In this document: positions 60,001-64,000 of the stretch, piece after piece
Layout of the letters: each line of letters starts with the position of its first letter
Position numbering within the stretch: the first letter of the stretch is position 1
DNA from: Cryptomeria japonica
Taxonomy: Eukaryota > Streptophyta > Pinopsida > Cupressales > Cupressaceae
Assembly (NCBI RefSeq): GCF_030272615.1
Contig: NC_081409.1
Span: 651,900,468 to 651,964,467 of the forward strand
Length of the DNA: 64,000 bases
Direction: 5' to 3'
Program-made: the position numbers and the translations under genes
Notes under the pieces: model-generated
What the model saw: only the letters and a program-made list of their open reading frames with translations
Told to the model about the DNA's origin: nothing
Databases searched by the model: none

Positions 60001-61230
60001 ATCTTGGATGCACCTCTTGTTCCATTGGTTGAACCTTCTCCTATCTTTAACACAATTTGGGAGGTCTCTCCTATGGAGCACTATGTTCTTGAGTCCTCTC
60101 GGTCTTCAATTGGTGGCCCTCATCTCCATCATAACTAGCATGCACGTGAGCATAAACACTTTCGATAGGCCAAGGCTCAAGAGTGTGATGCTTCTTTACA
60201 CTCTGCTGGTGCATCTTTATCACCCAATTCTATCACATCTGATCCTATTTCATTTGCTACTCCTATTTGTGCATCATCTTCAGTTTTACTTCTTGTTTCT
60301 TTGAGGCCTATTGCTAGGCCTCCCACTAAGTGGGTGCAAGTTTTCATCATTCCTTTGGACCAACCCTTCATCACCTCTCTATCGAACATACCTCTATTGT
60401 CTCAGCCTATTGACATGCTGCATATGCAGGAAGTATCTAGTACAAATTTGTTTGTTCTCCCTATTTCCTAGACATTCTAGCATCAAAGTTTTCCTAGAGT
60501 CCTTTAGCCTGCTACTATTGATAGCAAATTTTGACCCAAATGCAAGCTTGAGTAGGGCCCCATTCTATATTTCCAGTAGTGAAAACCCTCGCAGCTATGT
60601 TCCTCAAGCTTTTCTCTTCTTGTTTCAGTGTCTTCTACTTTGCTTGTCTCTATGTGTGTAATTGAGAAGGCTCCACCTTCTCATGAGTTTATCACTACCA
60701 CTCATTTGGAGGCTAGAAGTCTTCTTGTTATCTCATCTTCTTTGAGTGAGTCACTTGCTTCCTCTACAGAGGCCTACTTACATTCAACTCCTTGGAGGAC
60801 ATCTCAGCCTTGTCAATGATCTTCACGTGACCTTGTGGATGTAGAAATTGTTGTTGCTTCATCCCTTTCCCTCGCTGCTAGTGAGGCACCCGGTGAATCT
60901 CTTGCAATAGTCCATCTCTGAGTTTGTCCCCCTTCTCCCTATGACCTAGAATGGGAGGACAATGATCTTGTATGGGATGACCTTTAGGATAATAATCCTT
61001 CTCATCCATCTTTTTTGGTGTGCATTTGATTATGTTTCCCTTGTGCTTTCTTTATATGTTTGTTCCCTGTTAAAGGACCCGAGTTACTTCATAGGTGCTC
61101 GGATATGAAAGATTTTATGTTGTTAATCTTCTTCTATTTGTCACTCTACTTCTTCTATCTATTGTATCCTTTTAAATATTTAGGAATGATGCAAAGTGTT
61201 GGGGACGTCTTTAGCCTTCTTCCATGTTGA
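57100..61230 (+). mobile_element. LTR retrotransposon relic (gag only recognised)
   Basis: A higher-GC block contrasts with the AT-rich flanks. A leader-like segment (57100-58330, with gaacccgacgtgaatgag at 58188) precedes a gag frame at 58336-59520. After gag come 1.5 kb of Ser/Pro/Leu-rich low-complexity text (59520-61000) and a T-rich tail to tgttggggacgtctttagcc (61198). I see no protease, reverse transcriptase, RNase H or integrase. It could be a non-autonomous gag-only element or an internally deleted one. LTR boundaries were not established. Confidence 0.5.
58336..59520 (+). pseudogene. Retrotransposon gag relic
   Basis: One main frame with gaps. There is an N-terminal Ser/Pro-rich part at 58336-58617 and a glycine-rich stretch near 59040-59095. 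The capsid-like region (59280-59520) carries LKFDRFNRDND, HIDSFMTMC, LLKLFSRSLKGTTLE-*-YSSLPDHSI, and FDKLIVS. The order (D-R-F-x-G/R-D-N-D, then L-x-G-T-A-x-x-W-Y-x-x-L-P) is that of the retrotransposon gag domain. The W of the WYSSLP motif is a stop (TGA at about 59427-59429), and another stop (TAA) is at 59359-59361. Non-functional. Confidence 0.65.
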
Positions 61231-64000
61231 CCAAAATTTTTATTTTATATTTTTATTCATGTGCTCTTCTTTAGATATGAGAACTTTGGCACTATGATGA
61301 TATACCCATCTTGCAGCTATATTACGTATTTTTTTCTTACTGCTATGGGTTTTGACTAAAAATATTGAAGTTTAAACTAAAAATGTTGTTTCTATGACTG
61401 AGAAAGATGATTCTAAGAGCCAAAACACTGAACTTAATACCAGGAATGCTAATGTTAAGACCCCGCACTTTAACGTTAATACTTAGACCACTTCAATGCT
61501 TGGACCCAGAGTGCTAATGTTTGGATTGAAAGAGATAATTTTTAGACCTATAGAGCTAAAGTTTGGACTAAAAAAGCTAATGTTTGGACCCAAATAGATA
61601 ATCTGCTATGAAATGTGTAAATTTGATAGTTTGAAGTTTGATTTTGAAGTTTTTGTTGAGTTTCAATGGATGATATCTGACGTAATTTAAAAATATAGAA
61701 TACAGATTGTCAAAAGGTTGCTTGATTCCAAAGTACCACACCAAGTGTATGTTTTGATGCTCAAACAAAGCCCAAGTTTCCATAGGTTTTACAACATAAA
61801 AACACACCAATCAAATTTATCCTAAGGATTCAGATGCAATGTGATAAATTTAGCCCACATCTTGGTATTTCATTACCTTGAATACTCAACACCTTGAGAA
61901 GTGTTTTACAATCTTGGCTTTGTAAGAGAGGTATAGATAGGGGCCTTCAAGACTAGAAGGATAACCCAATCACCCTTTTTGTAGAAAGCTATAAATATCT
62001 TATACGAAGCTGGAAATTTCTATCTCATCTCAAGGAAATACATATGGTGAGTACCTTGGGTGGAAAACCAGCTATCCTCTTGCAGTGAACTTAACACACC
62101 AAGGCTAAAAGGGTGGTTTCTAGATTAACTTGGAACTAGTAAGGGTCCATTTGAGTGGTCATAATCAGCAGTGTTTTCTACTCCGTTAAAGGAGGTCTCC
62201 CAATTTGTAGAGGTTATGCTCTAAATTTTTTAACGTACCGTATAGGCACTAAGGGAGGCATTATATCGTTATGACAGCATGTAACACTCATCACCTATGA
62301 CTTTCATCACAAACACATTTGTTTATAGTGGCTTGGATTACTGGACATTAGTCGTTAGCCACTTGGGTCATTCCTTCTCCTCAACCTTATAGGCTTCTCA
62401 GGAGGTAGGTCTTATAAGGATATCCACTAATGAAATAAAAGATGAGTCTAGCTTTCTGATCACCTATAAAGCTGAGAGCATACTCACCCATCATCAAAGA
62501 CACGCAAAACATATTGATTCATTTTCTTGTAATTAGTCTACATGCCTAATTTATCAAAAATAAATGCAAAATCTCATGGCTGCACACAAGGGTAGTAGTT
62601 TAACACTCATTCTTTGGCAATGAAAGGTTTAATAACTCTGGTCTTTGACAGTGAATAAGGTACCTGTAAATCAATAAACTACAAATAAGATTCAGGAAAA
62701 GGATAGTTTATGAGCATAACTAAAAAATGTAGAACAAAACACTATTCTTTGTACCCAAAATGTTGCTCTGTTAACCAGAAACATGTTTCTATTGACTAGA
62801 AATATTGTTTTATCAACCTAAAATGTTGAAAAAGATACTTAAAATGCTATAATAGAGACCAAAAATGCCAAAATAGAGAAAAGACATAATTGAGGGGCAA
62901 ATCCTTTGTGTTGCACAGCAGAAGATCATGAGAATGTTGTTTGAGGTGATGGGACACTAGTACAAAGACTAAGAGTGCTGAAAGAGCTAATATGTGTTTC
63001 TAGAATGCTTCTCTATGGATCTATGAGAACCTATCAATAACCATCAAGATAACAACTCAAGATATGAGAAGCTACATGCTTCTAAGATGTAGTAAGATCA
63101 TGATGAATTGACCTCAAATTAAGCTATAATAATTAGGCTAAATGCTCAAATTATGCTAAAGATGCTAAAATGCTCTAATTAGTAAATATTCTAAATGCTC
63201 AAGAGATGTAAATTCACTATCATAACAATGTAATTAAGTGATAATGCAAGGGATGTATGATGCTCAAAATAGGAGGTATTTATAATATTTCCTAGGCCAA
63301 GGCTGAGGTGGCAAGAATCGACAGTCAAGATTCGATTTGGAGATATCAAAGGCCAGGATTGAGGAAGTTGGAGAAGAGGTTGGAGGGAGGGACACATGTC
63401 ATCTCTATGGTGACAAGTGGTAAGTATCTTCAACACATTGCTCATGAGAGATCAAGTGTCAAAGAGGAGAAGACATGTGGCCAAAGTGCCATGTGTCCTC
63501 AAAGGGGCATGTACACTCCAAATGGGTTAGAAATAGGTTAGAATGTGCAAGTTAGGAAGGATAGGGTTTCTTAGACCTAGAGACAAATGGAATGGGTTAG
63601 GTCAAGAGGTGGTTAAAGGTAGGAGCCATGTGCTCATTTGAATTTAGAAATTCAAATAAATCAGAAAATGGATAATTAAATGCAACAAGTGATTCATTTA
63701 TTTTATTTAATTATAGGAATAGAAGAATTAAATTTGATAGGGGGGAACTAATTAATTTAGATTAAATAATCAACGGGGAATATTGAAACTAGACTTAAAT
63801 AAATAAATCCTTAGATTTATTTATAAGTAGAAGAAAAGGGGAATTAATTAAATCACTTGCATATTTAATCAATTAGGGAAGGTTCATTAGTTAAATAACT
63901 ATGTATTCAATTAATTATCTCCAAACCTTTTTTTAAGTGTATACACTTACTCTATTCCATTCCAATTACTATTAAAAAACTAAGTAAAAAATGTGAAATA
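61230..64000. other. Repeat-derived non-coding end of the window
   Basis: No gene recognised. Degenerate short tandem repeats occur at 61360-61610 (agctaatgtttggacc-like units of about 28 bases) and at 62735-62885 (a(c/t)caaaaatgttg / agagaccaaaaatgc-like units). The stretch 63290-63640 is GC-richer and purine-rich, like the LTR or leader of a conifer-type LTR retroelement, but I could not pair it with another LTR. Confidence 0.4.
61360..61610. repeat. Degenerate short tandem repeat
   Basis: About eight units, 24-30 bases, with the consensus (g)agctaatgtttggacc-x-aaa. The clearest are at about 61507, 61552 and 61575. A related array (aaaatgttg/aaaatgctataatagagacc) is at 62735-62885, 1.1 kb further on. 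Confidence 0.55.

Noticed and set aside
63308-63541. 77-codon open frame in a GC-richer block near the window end.
   Set aside because: No recognised domain; the surroundings look like LTR-element leader or LTR sequence.

Overview
This is nuclear DNA from a seed plant. The base composition is very AT-rich, genes are extremely sparse, introns are GT-AG, and the rest is old, decayed LINE and LTR retroelement sequence with locally duplicated spacer DNA. That style fits a large gymnosperm (probably conifer) genome best, but the window alone cannot fix the species. No rRNA, tRNA, CRISPR or prokaryotic features were seen.

The only host gene family is a dispersed cluster, all on the + strand, of small secreted EG45-like / plant-natriuretic-peptide-type proteins (double-psi beta-barrel, expansin domain-1 relatives). 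Copy 1 (2093-2748) is intact: TATA box, signal peptide, three exons, six cysteines, 138 aa. Copy 2 (20548-21199) has the same exon structure but a TAG stop at codon 28. Copy 3 (48353-49021) is more divergent and has lost its first splice donor (GT to CT). A fourth copy survives only as a decayed first exon (47421-47575). Flanking DNA was duplicated with the genes: 1-1760, 14950-19860 and 52090-55545 are recognisably paralogous.

Layout: 1-2850 duplicon and copy 1; 2850-4750 AT-rich spacer; 4750-6615 antisense LINE 3' half; 6620-12640 spacer with minisatellites; 12640-14900 antisense LINE reverse transcriptase relic; 14950-21240 duplicon and copy 2; 21245-29660 spacer with telomere-like arrays (23030-23890) and an inverted-repeat element (27035-27933); 29681-38270 one LINE bounded by a 16-bp target-site duplication; 38780-46430 a second, more decayed LINE; 46440-49120 relic exon and copy 3; 49120-52090 tandem repeats and a MITE; 52090-55545 duplicon without a gene; 56620-57060 antisense LINE fragment; 57100-61230 LTR-retrotransposon gag relic; 61230-64000 repeat-derived non-coding DNA.

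The most interesting non-host observation is that the 8.6-kb LINE carries, inside its target-site duplication and downstream of its RNase H domain, a third open reading frame (ORF3) of about 500 codons ending in a coiled coil. A second, antisense LINE copy at 4750-6615 has the same RNase H then ORF3 order and spacing, so ORF3 looks like a real part of this LINE family and not a chance neighbour.
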